A stretch of DNA of 64,000 nt from Diadophis punctatus similis (taxonomy: Eukaryota; Chordata; Lepidosauria; Squamata; Dipsadidae), in contig JALIGW010000001.1 in assembly GCA_023053685.1 (NCBI GenBank), positions 72,518,240 through 72,582,239 of the forward strand, in the 5' to 3' direction. The notes below the pieces were generated by a model. That model worked only from the letters and a program-made list of their open reading frames with translations. It was not told where the DNA came from and searched no databases. The translations under genes were made by a program, and so were the position numbers. Positions 22,698-34,900 of this stretch are shown in pieces (within the stretch, counting starts at the first letter, position 1; each line of letters opens with the position of its first letter).

Positions 22698-23054
22698 CAG
22701 GGGTGGGTTCTAACTTACCTCGCTGCCGGTTTGCTTTCTCCCGCACCGCGTGGCCATGCTTCATGGGCGCGTGCATGCGTAGTGCCAAAAAATTATTTTT
22801 TTAAAAAAAAAGCCAAAAACAAAATGGAGATGCATGCGCAGTGCCGGAAACTCGGCTTCTGCGCATGCTCAGAAGAAAAAAACCCAGAAAAAAAATCATT
22901 TTTTTAAAAAAATTAAAATAAATAAAATAAAAAAAGATGGTGGAGTCCACAGATCGGCACCGACCGAATCGGTTCCATGACATCATTGTGACATCACCAG
23001 TGGGTTGCTACCGGTTTGGGCGAACCAGTCCAAACCGGGAGGAACCCACCTCTG
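22698..23054 (+). mobile_element. hAT-type MITE, 357 bp (group A)
   Basis: Termini CAGGGGTGGGTTCT and GGAACCCACCTCTG with a perfect 8-bp duplication GGGGACCC (22690-22697, 23055-23062). Same order as 1988-2340, including the AAGATGGTGGAGTCCA and GACATCATTGTGACATC motifs. Confidence 0.95.
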
Positions 23055-23062
23055 GGGGACCC

Positions 23063-24535
23063 CCACCACATCCAGTGCTGATGAATTCTATACATTGCTT
23101 ATGTTTTCTGCAAAATCACAGTTCTTTTCCTAGACCCTGCATTTAGAGTCACTGAATAGCCCATAGGTTCTCATATTGAGAGAAACAGAGAGAAACCTGG
23201 TATGGTTTTATGTAACTCTTAAATATCTCCTCCCCCTCTCCCCCCACTTCTTACTAAATTTAAAGTAAGAAGTTTAAGAAGAATTAAGTAAGAAGAATTT
23301 AAAGTAAGAACTAAATTTACTAAATTCCAATGTTTACTATTTTGTTTCTTAATGACTTTTTCTATACTTTCTTCTGGCATCCCTTTTCTTGAGAGGAGGG
23401 CTCCATTTTGCTGCATGGTGGCTGTGCTGGGACCCACATCCGAGAAATGCCTGGAAAAGTGGATCCAGTTCTGCAGAAACATTTACAGGGCAACAGCGCA
23501 CTCTCCTCAGCAATGTGTTTTCCCTTCAGAATTAAGATGGCATGATTTACGATGGTTTTACAGAACTGTTTAGTTTTTGTGGCTTCATAGCATGACTGAT
23601 TCATATTCAGATGTTGGTGTACTTTACCTACTAGATATTTCTCTGTGAAGTTATAATATATCACAGTCTCCCTAGGGCAATTCTGATTTTAGAGAAAGAA
23701 AAAACAGAACGAGAGAGGGAACGTCCTGCTAATCCTCGTATTTGCCTGAAGAATAATCTCATGTCATGTCCTCAAATATCTGGAAAGTGAAAATAAAGCT
23801 GATGCCAAACCTAGCAGAGTCTTTTCATCAAAATATAATGTTTCACAAAAGTACGTAGAACAGCACTTTACTATTCTTCTCCTGTATCTTTTAGAAAAAT
23901 CCATTGTAGTTTTCTGTTTTCCAGTATTGTATATCCTAAAGTAGCAAAAATTATTATTGATGTTTTCTAACCCAGTTGCATGAATGTTGTGGGATACAGT
24001 TACAAACCACCCTTATGCATTTTATCCTGGAAACACAAACACTGGCATTGTCTTAAAGGTACTGTCGAGGTTGCTATTTCTATTACTTGCTCATTTATTG
24101 GAAAAGATTATATTCGATGGAAGATTACTTTGACCTTTTCTTGGGATTATTGCTGATATTTTCATCCACAAGGTAGAAGAGAGAAAACAATACAAAGAGA
24201 TTAGTGTAACTTCATTTTTGAATTTCTGTGCTGCAGCGTAAATCCTTCAAATAAAGGGCACTCTTCTTTTCCCACCAAGTACATAGTTAGAAATGAAGAA
24301 TGATGGACAAGAGAGATTATGAAATATCATGTTTTTCCTTGCTTAAATTTCATTCAGTTGAGCAATGCTCATATCAACTTGCAGGCCAATTTTATATTTG
24401 TATTTCATGTAGAACTTACTCAGTTTATATTTATGGAACAAAACTGCCAACTAAATTATAATTTTCCTTTAATATCTGTATTCTTCCAATTAGAAGAAAA
24501 GTAAACATGAACATGGTGTTCACCATTTCATTATT
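23063..24535. other. Unique sequence, 1.5 kb
   Basis: No repeat family recognised. A small AAGTAAGAA/TTAAAG local duplication is present near 23265-23320. Confidence 0.5.
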
Positions 24536-24539
24536 AGGG

Positions 24540-24600
24540 AAAAACAAATTCCTTGTGTGTCTAATCACACTTGGCCAAATAAAGTATTTTATTTATTTAT
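24540..24600 (+). mobile_element. CR1/L3-type LINE 3' terminus
   Basis: CCTTGTGTGTCTAATCACAC then TTGGCCAAATAAAG is the same terminal signature as at 32440-32465 and, reversed, at 57826 and 63970. Only the last ~45 bp plus an ATTT tail are present; it meets an opposing CR1 tail head-on. Confidence 0.75.
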
Positions 24601-25402
24601 TTATTTTTGTCAAGTACGTATTGGTAATATACATAGACATAACATTGTTTATATACATATGATGGGTACTGATAAGAGGGAACATTAGGACAGGGATGGT
24701 AGGCATGCTGGTGCACTTATGCACGCCACTTACTGACCTCTTAGGAATTGGGTGAGGTCAACAGTGGACAGTCTAAGGGTAAAGTTTTGGGGGTTTGGTG
24801 ATGATACCACAGAGTCAGGTAGTGAGTTCCAGGCATTAACAACTCTGTTGCTAAAGTCGTATTTTCTACAGTCAAGTTTGGAGCGGTTCACTTTGAGTTT
24901 GTATCTGTTGTGTGCTTGTGTATTGTTGTGGTTGAAGCTAAAATAGTTGTTGACAGGAAGGACGTTGTAGCAGATAATTTTATGAATTATGTTTAGGTCG
25001 TGCTGAAGGCGACGTAGTTCTAAGCTTTTTAAGCCCAGGATTTCAAGTCTGGTTGCGTAAGGTATTCTGTTGCGAGTAGAGGAGTGGAGGACTCTTCTTG
25101 TAAAGTATCTCTGGACACTTTCTAATGTATTTATGTCCAATATGCGGTGTGGGTTCCAGACAGATGAGCTATATTCAAGGATTGGTCTGGCGAATGTTTT
25201 GTATGCTCTGGTTAGTAGTGTGATATTACCGGAAAAGAAGCTATGTAAGATTAGGTTAGCAGCTCTTGAAGCCTTTTTGGCGATGTTGTTGCAGTGAGCT
25301 TTGGCACTTAGGTCATTTGATATGAGTATTCCAAGGTCTTTGACAGAGTGAGGGTCGTCTGCAAGGTCTTGTCTATTCAGCTTGTATTTGGTGTTCTGAT
25401 TC
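24601..25402 (-). mobile_element. CR1 LINE, RT C-terminus and 3' UTR
   Basis: From about 25402 down to 24730 the minus strand is open and encodes the CR1 C-terminal part: NTKYKLNRQDLADDPHSVKD, 'NLILHSFFSGNI', 'ILEYSSSVWNPH', 'YKLKVNRSKLDCRKYDFSNR', 'VVNAWNSLPDSVV', then stop. It aligns over its whole length with the second half of the CR1 protein at 59547-60896. The RT catalytic core is missing by 5' truncation. The extra N-terminal residues up to 25473 come from adjoining low-complexity DNA. Confidence 0.9.
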
Positions 25403-25493
25403 TTTTTTTCCCTCTCAAAATTCCCAAAATTCTTCCCCTCTCCTCCCCTCCCCTCGGTTCCATTCCGTTCCATTCTGTTCTGTTCTGTTCTCT
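25403..25493. repeat. Pyrimidine-rich low-complexity tract
   Basis: CTCTCCTCCCCTCCCCT followed by CCATTC/TGTTC pentamer-like units, directly at the truncated 5' end of the CR1. Confidence 0.75.
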
Positions 25494-25499
25494 GTAATT

Positions 25500-26830
25500 A
25501 CAAGAATGCATTGATTAAGCAAAATTACATGCAAAAATATATCTATGAGGAGATGCATATATCAGAAGAAAAAGACATAGAAACATATAAGGCACTTTGC
25601 TGGCAGCATTTACAAAAAAACACAGAAAAAACAAAACACACATTGATGCCAAAATGCAATGAAAGAAAGTAAGATTGGAAAAACAAATTAAATAAAACCT
25701 GGACAGAACAGAAATTGACCATTTTGTTTAGCCCTAGAGAGAATGGCATATTTTTTCGTTATCCATCTCACAGCATATTGTAATCTTTGGACACAGACTG
25801 TGAAAATCCTACAATAGACTACCGTCATCTACAGTAAAAACTCAGGAATAAGAAAATGGTATAACTGCCCATTTATTTTCCTTGCATGACATCTAAATCA
25901 GTTATCTGATTCATTCAACTAATAGTCAAGCCTGGTGAAATGTAAGACGTAAGCTGAAAATAGAGATGAGATTATACATTCTGCAGATATCAAAGGTGAT
26001 TTTACATAGGAAATGAACAAGTACATGTGAATGAGCAACACCAAGACACCAAGTTCTAATTCTTGAGAAAAAAGCCACCTATAAGCAAATATAACTAAAT
26101 CAGGGTGGGAAAATCAAATGGCTGCCTAAAAGGATGTAACTATTGATTGGATCTCAGTGCAATGCTGATTTCATTAAAAAAAAAGTTCCTTGAAAATTAG
26201 ATGAATCTTTGAATCCATTTAGAGACTCAGAAATTTTAGCTACTGGTAGTTTTACAATTAAAAATGATGTGTTCAAAACTTGTTTTATTTCCTCCCCTTT
26301 TTTAGAAATACAATGTTTGATATTTGCAAAAATTCAAACTATAAAATGAGTTTGATGCTCTTTTGGCAAAGGGTCTGGGGTATTATTTTTCCATTTTCCA
26401 ACAGAATGTAAGGAGCATATAATTGCATGAGCTGATGGTGAAGCTTTCTGTCTTACTAATTATTTGTACATAAATTTGACTTTATGTACAAATTTGCACC
26501 AGTCACAACTTGAGCTCAGTACTGTTTTGTAGGGTGCAAGTTCTGTACTTTGTACAAACTATTTTTCTTTTTCATATTTTGCTGGAATGGAAAAATGTTC
26601 AGGATGATTCTCTTGCTATCTGGGAAGGAGCATTCAAGACCTTTAAGCTCTTTTCCTCCCAAATGTCTCCTCATTTATATGGTTTAATATAACCCTTTGT
26701 GTGATTTCAATGCACAGTTGTTTCAAAAACCAAAGACCATCCTCACATTTTCTAAGAAATTAATTCTTGATGCATAAAAGTGACAGAAAATAATTATGTA
26801 AATTGCCAGTGTATGTGTAATACATGCCTA
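25500..26830. other. Unique AT-rich sequence, 1.3 kb
   Basis: No repeat or gene recognised. Confidence 0.5.
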
Positions 26831-26837
26831 TGTAATA

Positions 26838-27440
26838 CCCGTGTTTTCCCAAAAATAAGACCGTGTCTTATTTTTTTGGCCCCAAAATAAGCACTAGGGC
26901 TTTTATTTGTTATTTTTTTCCATGTATGGGAGGCCCACTTCTTCTGCTTGCTTGCAGTGCCACTGCCACGAGATGGGGGAGAGGAGCTGCCTCATGCGCC
27001 CCACACCGGTTTACCTCAGGGTCCCTGCAGCCAGGCCATCCATGCCCCGACACCTGCCTCACCTCACAGCCATAGCACCAGCCAGACTCCTTCATTGCAG
27101 CCACACAAGCAAACAGAAGAAGTGGCCGGCGACCATGCAGGTCCTGTTGCACATGGCTGCTGGTGCTGCCGCAATGAGGCAGGTGTTGGGGTATGGATGG
27201 CTTGACTACAGGGACCCTGAGGGAAGCTGGTGTGGGGCACATGAGGCAGCTCCACCACCACCACCCTGCCTCGCCTCACGACCACAGCACCATGAGCAAC
27301 CAGATGGAATGGGTGGGTTGCCCGCTGTGCAGGCTCTTAAGTAGGACTTATTTTGGGGGTAGGGCTTATATTTGGTGCAAGTGTAAAAAAACATGCTAGG
27401 TCTTATTTTCGGGATAGGTCTTATTTTGGGGGGGAAAGGG
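26838..27440. mobile_element. Large foldback element, family unknown
   Basis: The outer parts carry repeated AAATAAGAC / GTCTTATTTT motifs in opposing orientation (26852-26900 and 27345-27435). The inner GC-rich parts, 26982-27060 and 27174-27256, are inverted copies of about 80 bp (GAGCTGCCTCATG...CACCTGCCTCA and complement) around a ~110-bp loop. Open frames over this part are artefacts of the GC-rich palindrome. I see no certain target duplication, so the class is not assigned. Confidence 0.6.
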
Positions 27441-27487
27441 TATGTATATGTTTGTATATATGTATGTGTGTGCATACGTATATACAC

Positions 27488-27557
27488 ACATCCATCCATC
27501 CATCCATCCATCCATCCATCCATCCATCCATCCATCCATCCATCCATCCATCCATCC

Positions 27558-27608
<51 letters not shown>
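27488..27608. repeat. (ATCC)n-(ATCT)n compound microsatellite
   Basis: About 18 CATC units followed by about 12 TATC units, preceded by TATG/ACAC-rich sequence. Confidence 0.98.
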
Positions 27609-27671
27609 ATAATATATAATGTTTAGGTATTAATTATATGTTTGTATGTAAATAGGTAATACATGCCTTTG

Positions 27672-27722
27672 TTATTGTTCAGTCGCTAAGTCATGTCCAA
27701 CTCTTCATGACCCCATGGACTA
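27672..27722 (-). mobile_element. BovB-like 3' end fragment
   Basis: GTTCAGTCGCTAAGTCATG, 'CCAACTCTTCATGACCCC' and CATGGACTAC match the reverse complement of BovB 3' ends as generally known. Confidence 0.65.
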
Positions 27723-27724
27723 CA

Positions 27725-29000
27725 TGCCTAGATGAAAGTAAAAAGCATATGGAAGATGTCTGAGGGCAACTAATGTGCCTGGATTAAAGCATGCCTTATA
27801 GACTATCTCCATCATCATTTCTCAAATTCTGCCCTTCAGTTAAAGTGGCAAATTGGACAAGTATGATAGAACCACAACAATGCACACTTGAAATGCCTCT
27901 GAATACGATCAGTTCAGAAAATACATTGTATGACTTCTTTCATATAGTCTGAATTTACCTACCCTTTGAGTTTCTCCAATATGCTAAACCATGAACAAGC
28001 CACACAGATTGGACTAGCATAGCATATTGAACCTTTAAAAAAATGTCTGTTGAATGTTGTTTGTGTTGAATGTTGTATTGTCATATGTATTTAATTAAAA
28101 AAAATCAAAAAATATCTATCCAATCTTAACTCCAACCAATCCGAGCATGTTGGGCTAATAGAGCTACAGTGGAACTTCTAACAGATATGCACATTTGTAT
28201 GTGTCTCTTTTCAGGAACTCAGGAATGTGGTGGATATGAGATGAAAAAAGTATAAACTAAACCTAGGTAGTAACAGAACTGAATCAAGACTGAATTGGAA
28301 TTAAAGGGGTTAATCTTTCATTTGGGAATATTTGTGAGAGCTGGGGAAAGGAGGAAAACATCTGCTGCTACTCTCAGAAATACTGTACCTATTGTAACTC
28401 TTAGGCTCTCATGTTTTTTCCTTGTCTTTTTAATTCTATAGAAATAGAAATCTAACATATATCTGCTGCATGTATGCAGAGTAAGAGTTTGTGGTTCCTT
28501 TCCACTTTAATATCTTTGACTTTTGAAAATCTAGAAAATGCTTTAAAGACTGACTTCAAACTTAACCTTGATGTTTCAGCTGTTTGTTCAACCATGTGAA
28601 TAAGCTGATATATGAAATGGTGTCAGCTAAGGAAAGGACTTGCCCTTTCAGGAATTTGAAGGGTGAAGGGTCCAAGTAGTTGCAATGCTAGAAGCCATGT
28701 TGGCTTGTTAACCCCTTCATCAATTGCATATCAAGTGGGTGAGAGATGGGGAAGGGAGGTAGATTGTAATTTAATTTTAAAAGAATTATACAAGTGTAGA
28801 ATACAATGAGCTTTCCCTCCAGTACAGCAATTTCTTCTAATGATCCATGGGCTCAGGCATACTTTTCCCAATATAATTCATTTCTGTTCTTCCTGGAATG
28901 GCATGCCTGAATGTGCACAAAAGTAACAAGCCTAGAAGGAGTAGATTCAGCACCTTCATTCCTGTGCTCCTTTTGATAGTGCAATTAGATCCTTCCCCAC
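27725..29000. other. Unique AT-rich sequence, 1.3 kb
   Basis: No repeat or gene recognised. Confidence 0.5.
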
Positions 29001-29007
29001 TTCAAAG

Positions 29008-29225
29008 AAAGCCAGTTTGGTGTTGTGGTTAAGGTGCTGGCCTAGAAACTAGGAGACTGTGAGTTCTAGTTCTGCCTTAGGCATGAAAAACTTACTGGTG
29101 TTCGGGCTGGTTATTCTCTCTCAGCCCAACTCACCTCACTGGGTGGTTGTTGTAGGGAAAAGAGTAGGAGGAAGGAATATTAGGTATGTTCAACCACCTT
29201 GAGTTGTATATGAAAAAAGGGGGGA
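29008..29225 (+). mobile_element. tRNA-derived SINE, second type
   Basis: AGCCAGTTTGGTGTTGTGG, 'TAAGGTGCTGGCCTAG' and GTGAGTTCTAGTTCTG give A- and B-box-like sites. The body has TCTCTCAGCCCAACTCACC and GGAGGAAGGAATATTAGG, and the tail is ACCACCTTGAGTTGTATATG. The 5' half matches the SINE at 10629 but the tail differs, so tails have been exchanged between families. Confidence 0.8.
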
Positions 29226-29276
29226 ACAAAATCCCCAAGCGACTGTGATTGGGGCAGATATGTGAACTATACAATG

Positions 29277-29632
29277 CAGAGGTGGGTTCTAACTTACCTC
29301 ACCGCCAGTTTGCTTCCTCCTGCGCTGCGTGGATGTGTGTGCTTAGCACGCATGCACACATGCACAGTGCAAAAAACCAGCAAAAAATAGCAAAAAAAGC
29401 CAAAAAAACAAGATGGCGTGCATGTGCAGTGCTGAAAACTCGGCTTCTGCGCATGTGCATAAGCAAAAACCAGAATTTTTTTAAAAAAATTTTTTTTTAA
29501 AAAAAAAATTATAATCCAAAAGAAGATGGCGGCGTCCATGGACTGGCACTGACAGAATCGGTTCCGTGTCATCACCAGCAGTTTACTATAGGTTCTATAG
29601 AACCAGTGTGAATCGGGAGGAACCCACCACTG
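29277..29632 (+). mobile_element. hAT-type MITE, 356 bp (group A)
   Basis: Termini CAGAGGTGGGTTCT and GGAACCCACCACTG with a perfect duplication ATACAATG (29269-29276, 29633-29640). Same layout as 1988 and 22698; contains TGCGCATGTGCA, one mismatch from the NRF1 palindrome. Confidence 0.95.
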
Positions 29633-29640
29633 ATACAATG

Positions 29641-30150
29641 GTTAGAACAGACACAAAGAGTGGGAGAATAATAAGCAGATCCTGAAAATCGTGCAGAAGA
29701 AAAGATTTCGTCTGCCCAGATGAATAAGCAGAACTCTTGTGATTCCAGGCTTCCATGTTTCAATATTATTAATGCACCATGAAGCCTTCTGGAAATGTTC
29801 AGATGGGACAGATATTTTTCACTGCGGTTAAAATCCCTGTATGCCACAGGTGAACAATTGCCAGAACTCACAGTATGTAAAAGTGTGCCAGCTATTTTCA
29901 GAAGCATGGCAATGAAGCAGTGGGGGAAAAAAATCTAGGCTAAGGTCACATTGGGGTTACTTTAATAAAATCTCTAAGCCATGTAAGTAGCTGGTCAACA
30001 ACACTGCAAATGGCTGGGGAGGAGATTATCTCATTTCACTACCTGTACTTTAAATACTGTTTTGAATCTGGGAATGAAGCAATTGCAATTAAATTAGCCA
30101 ATACTGCCCTTATTTCTTCATTCAAGCAATAGATTGCAGCAGCATAGACT
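29641..30150. other. Unique sequence
   Basis: No repeat or gene recognised. Confidence 0.5.
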
Positions 30151-30152
30151 CC

Positions 30153-30822
30153 GTTATTTATTTATTTATTTATTTATTGGTCGCATTTGTATGTCGCCCA
30201 CTCCACAGAGACTCTGGGCGGCTCACAACAATAAAAATTTACATGCAACAATAAATATAAAAGCATTAAAAACTATGATTATTAAAACTTTAAAAAACAT
30301 TAAAAGCAACAATTTAAAAACCCATACAATAATTCATTCATGGGGCCAACAGTGCTCGATGTTATATTAAAATCATTGGCCCCAGGCCTGTCGACAAAGC
30401 CAGGTTTTTAGTGCTTTTCTGAAGGCTGGCAGGGTGGGAATAATGCGGATCTCGGGGGGTAGTGTATTCCAGAGAGCAGGTGCTGCCACAGAGAAAGCCC
30501 TCGTTCATGGGACATTGTTTGGCTGACGGGACCACCAGCAGACCAACTCTGTGGGCTCTAAATGGTTTTAGGGGGGTATGTTAGAGAAGGCGGTCTCAGA
30601 GGTAAACTGGTCCTAATCCATGTAGGACTTTAAAGGTAATCACCAACACCTTGAATTGCGCTCGGAGACCTATGGGCAGCCAGTGCAGTTCGTGAAGGAT
30701 GGGTCTCACATGGGTGTATCTAGGGACACCCATCACCACATGCACTGCCGCATTCTGCACTAGCTGTAGTCTCCGAACATTCTTCAAGGGTAGCCCCATG
30801 TAGAGTGCGTTGCAGTAGTCAA
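30153..30822 (-). mobile_element. L2 LINE 3' part
   Basis: Starts with a TTTA tail, the stem-loop GCCCACTCCACAGAGACT / CTGGGCGGCTC, then antisense coding. On the minus strand 30596-30799 stays open: MGLPLKNVRRLQLVQNAAVH, 'YTHVRPILHELHWLPIGLR', 'FKVLVITFKVLHGLGPVYL', matching the complete L2 protein. Downstream codons are frame-broken; truncated near 30822. Confidence 0.88.
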
Positions 30823-30839
30823 GTTATGGCACAATCATA

Positions 30840-31950
30840 TGTATATTTATGTTTTTTGTCTTTACCATTGCATTCTTAATAAAGAATGTCAGATGAATTA
30901 TGAACAAAATAAATTATTACAAAGCTGTTAAAATATTGGTGCACTGATTCGACAGCAATGGGGAAGAGATCTGATTTGGGCAGAAAACCATTTTTCATCT
31001 TAGGTATTTTAATTAAGTAATTAAATATATTTAAACAGTGTTTAGTTTTTCTAAGGTACCGGTATTCTTCCTACACCACCCACTCTCTGGAAGTGAAAAG
31101 AAAACTATCTATCAAAAGTGTGTATTTTGTAATTCTTTATTTCTAGGAAATGTCTGGTAGAATGATTTTGTGGCTCCCTGGAGTGATTGTTTAAAACAGA
31201 TTATATCAGATTTCTCTAATATAGTTGTTCTAATTCTCTATATTAAATGTAATGGAGAAGTGGCTTGGGTGTTTAGAGGTGAACATATACTAATGATCTG
31301 CCTGAAACTTTATAATGTGGATTTTAATATGATCCTGTGGAAACAGAAGAATTAGAATCTATTTCAGATTCCTAAATAGACCAGCATACTGTATATGACA
31401 TCCAGTTTAATGGTGGAAGTACAGAAATGGAAAGAAATTCATTGAAGCCAGGATTGTAACACACATGCATGGTACATTTTCACTATGTGGTAAAATGTAA
31501 ACACTGGAATATTACAGAGGAGTATGGAGATAGTCATAAAGTAGATATGCATCAGCCATTATGTAAACATCCACTTGGCTGGGAGACAGGAGGGAATAAA
31601 AAAAAAGTCTGCCCCATCTCGATTTTCTTTGATAGAACAGGGTGAAGAGAAAATATTTGTCAGGCTCACATAATTCCATTATTTCACCTATAAGGTATAG
31701 TTCTGGTAGTCCTTTGGTGTATATTTCCTGACCTGGTCTTCCTGAAAGGGCTGTCAGTACTGAAGCAACATTTTTGATGAGTTATTTTTTCCATTGTTCT
31801 CTTCTCAAAAACTGCAGTTCATTTGATGTTGCGTGCAGTGATGACAATTAAAACAACATTCTGTTACTGAAGTATCCATAGATGTTCTGAACAATGGTGA
31901 TGATGTCACAGATGTAAGACGGCAGAATGGAAAACACTGCAGAAAAATCA
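30840..31950. other. Unique AT-rich sequence, 1.1 kb
   Basis: No repeat or gene recognised. Confidence 0.5.
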
Positions 31951-31954
31951 ATTA

Positions 31955-32465
31955 CTGCTGACCTGCCTTCCATTGAGGACCTGTATACTGCATGAGTCAA
32001 AAAGAGGGCCGTGAAAATATTTACAGACCCCTCGCATCCTGGACATAAATTATTTCAACTCCTACCCTCAAAATGACGCTATAGAGCACTGCACACCAAG
32101 AGAACTAGACACAAGAACAGTTTTTTTCCTGAACGGCATCACTCTGCTAAACAAATAATTCCCTCACCACTGTCAAACTATTCACTAAGGCTGCATTACT
32201 ATTACTATTAGTCTTCGCATTGTTCCTATCACCCATCTCCTCCCACTTATGACTGTATGACTGTAACTTGTTGCTTGTTGCTTGTATCCTTACGATTTAT
32301 ATTAATATTGATTGTTTCCTGATTGCTTATTTGTACCCTATGACAATCATTAAATGTTGTACCTCATGTTTCTTTACAAATGTATCTTTTCTTTTATGTA
32401 CACTGAGAGCATATCCACCAAAGACAAATTCTTTGTGTGTCCAATCACATTTGGTCAATAAAGAA
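31955..32465 (+). mobile_element. CR1/L3-type (snake) LINE 3' end
   Basis: Coding remnants read LPSIEDLYTA, 'HPGHKLFQLLPS' and 'FFPERHHSAKQ' (usual family pattern: LPS..DLY...HP.F.LLPSGRRYR...FFP). The 3' UTR ends CTTTGTGTGTCCAATCACAT then TTGGTCAATAAAG and runs straight into (ATTCT)n. The minus-strand copy at 57822-58248 matches it over ~430 bp. Dead by stops and truncation. Confidence 0.85.
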
Positions 32466-32541
32466 TTCTATTCTATTCTATTCTATTCTATTCTATTCTA
32501 TTCTATTCTATTCTATTCTATTCTATTCTATTCTATTCTAT
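32466..32541. repeat. (ATTCT)n microsatellite seeded by a LINE tail
   Basis: About 15 ATTCT units beginning within the last base pairs of the LINE 3' terminus. Confidence 0.98.
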
Positions 32542-32544
32542 GTG

Positions 32545-32970
32545 AATTACTGCATCATTTGTGCAAAGACATGAACACACACATGATTTCACTTGTTCCC
32601 TTTGTGTTGTTCCTGCTCCTCTTGATGACAATGGAGTATTTTACTGACAATTTTATGCAACTGTATTAATTATGCAATTAATGACTGGCATGCTATGTAT
32701 ATCTATTCATATGTGGAATGCAACAATCATTATATACACAGGTGAAGTTAGAGAATGCACTAAATCCCAATTAATCATTTTTTTAAAAAAAGTTATGATT
32801 GCCTAGCTTCACACAACATAAGGCAGAAACTGTCACGCAAACCACATTATGATTTAACTCAATATGTCAACTCTAACACAGTTCACACAGTATCCCTTTC
32901 ACAATGGAAAAGGCAAAATCTATATTTCCTTTACATTTTAAGGTTATGCCCGTTGCTGTTTCAACCTCAC
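32545..32970. other. Unique AT-rich sequence
   Basis: No repeat or gene recognised. Confidence 0.5.
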
Positions 32971-32974
32971 TATT

Positions 32975-33040
32975 ATGTTTATTTATTTATGCATTAAACT
33001 TATATGCTGCCCATCTTGCCAAAAGGTTGAAAAATAAACT
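32975..33040 (-). repeat. LINE (L2-like) 3' tail fragment
   Basis: TTTATTTATTTATGC followed by TTATATGCTGCCCATCTTGC, the complement of an L2-type tail. Confidence 0.45.
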
Positions 33041-33044
33041 GACT

Positions 33045-34680
33045 GTCTCAGTGTCCCCTCACTTTCCCCCAACACATGGCAGATTGCTTAGAGCTAGTTC
33101 AAGGAATACACAAGAAAAAGACTCATTTAAAAAATAATAATTGGTTATCCCTGCAACTCTCTCCTAATGTATTTAAGATAAATTTCTGTAGCAATGTAGC
33201 TAGATGTGGTTTCAGAGAAATTCACCTTCTTCAGAATACCCGGATATTCTCTCCCGCCCTCTTCCTAAAATCCACTAGAGTTGCTTCAAATATCCTAAGG
33301 TAAAATAAACTCAAACTATAATCCTCTCCTGCAGAAATTTTTCATTACAAAGTCAAATCCACACTGGAGATTTCACACGGGTGAGGAAGGTTGATTAGCA
33401 AGGTCAAACAAGCATGTTAGGTGAGTGCATCTCAACGAAAGCCATCAATACAGCAGCAGTGTTCAATCATTCATACTCCTGCTTAGACTCTTTAAAGTTA
33501 CAGAATGTTATCATCCTATCTTGGGACAGCCATAGGATAGAAATATGCAATTCCGATTGATTTGCTTCATCAATTCAGTAGCTTGACTTGTTACTTCAAA
33601 AGAGATGTAATTTCTATACCAAGATTTTATTGATTTCCATAAATAAGGTACAAAGGTTCCATTCAAAGGATAAGAGGAACGGGAGATGAGAGGACAAAAA
33701 CTAGAGAGAAACGTAAGAACTAGTCTTTCGCATGAAATTGTACTTATATGCAATAGATCTGCTATAAATGATGCTGCCAATATCATTTTATCCTCAAGAT
33801 TGTGAAATTCCTGATAACTAGAAGCAGGGATTATGTCTCTCTTGTCTTCTTTGGAGCCTTTTCAAGTTACTTTCCTATTCCCCTTTCTCCATTTTACTCC
33901 TGGAGGGCAAGATGACATAGAAACCAGGTGCAGCCAAAAATGAAGATAAGGATGTAATCCACGTTTCTTATCTGTATTCTCAGTTCTATATATAAGAATT
34001 CAAGAAGGCATCTGCCTGATCTGACCTAATGAGAAGCTATTAGCCCCACAAGGTAGATCAGACAAGAAGCACAATGGGGAATACTAGCTCTATCTTTGTT
34101 GTAAGGGTACATTAACAGAATCTTACAAGAAAGTATTTCTTCCTTCCTTTTCTTTTAAGTGTCCAGAAAATTAGAGAGGGTCCGTTCTGAAATGTTTCCC
34201 ATGCCCTCTCTCATTTTGTGAACTCAGATAACTCCTGTCCAGTCTGAAGCTCTCCTTCCCTCCTGTCTCACAAGGTCATTCCCACATACCCTTATCTTTG
34301 TATATTCCTGGCATGTGACAGAAAATGTAATTCCAAACAATCATAGGCAACAAAATTTTTCGGATCCCCAAACATTGAGATGTTTCTTTATAGGTTTGAA
34401 TTATTTCATTGCTAGTGAGAGACATTAGAAATTGTGTAATGTACTAAATCAATTGGGGAATCAAATTTTATATTGCCTACAGTGGCATGCAATGGACTTT
34501 TAGTTATAGTTTGAACCTTACAATACATGTAATTGTGCACTTCATCACCAATTTATTTTCCAGAAAGTCTGAGAGAAGGGGAAAATTCTGAAATTGTAAA
34601 GCAGTCTTTCTCAAGGACACTCAATTGGCAACACATTCGAATGTTCCATTCTATTCTAGAGTTCTCAACCAGTACTATTT
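33045..34680. other. Unique sequence, 1.6 kb
   Basis: No repeat or gene recognised. A lone RFHTGEE-like codon run near 33370 is too short to call. Confidence 0.5.
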
Positions 34681-34684
34681 GTAC

Positions 34685-34745
34685 TGGTTGAGAATGTCTG
34701 TGGAGATTCTCATCCAGGTCATTGGTCATTCTCAATAATCCAGAT
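34685..34745. repeat. Fragment of the foldback repeat seen at 48884 and 63576
   Basis: TGTCTGTGGAGATTCTCATC and CCAGGTCATTGGTCATTC correspond to the outer edge of those repeats (CTGTGGAGATTCTCAGCC / CATCCAGGTCATAG). Confidence 0.5.
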
Positions 34746-34847
34746 CAACCAGGTCACTGATTGACAAGTACTTCTTATATCCTATGTACCAATTTTCAGC
34801 AGCAGGTATCTCAATCAGTATAATGTAAATATATCATTGTATACTAC

Positions 34848-34848
34848 G

Positions 34849-34886
<38 letters not shown>

Positions 34887-34900
34887 ATTATTATTATTAA
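34848..34900. repeat. (GTT)n-(ATT)n microsatellite
   Basis: About 13 GTT units followed by ATT units at the 3' side of the R4-like fragment. Confidence 0.97.

Noticed and set aside
22523..22804. 93-codon frames on both strands crossing a hAT boundary
   Set aside because: They run from unique DNA into the transposon terminus, so they cannot be a conserved gene.
26907..27344. 145-codon plus-strand frame rich in Pro, His and Ala
   Set aside because: Lies wholly within the foldback element and mirrors a minus-strand frame of similar composition.
27206..27559. Long open frames on both strands over the GC-rich palindrome and (ATCC)n array
   Set aside because: They are translations of a foldback and a microsatellite; no domain or codon bias.
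33355..33400. RFHTGEE-like stretch resembling a zinc-finger linker
   Set aside because: Only about seven residues, no Cys/His finger residues around it and stops nearby.
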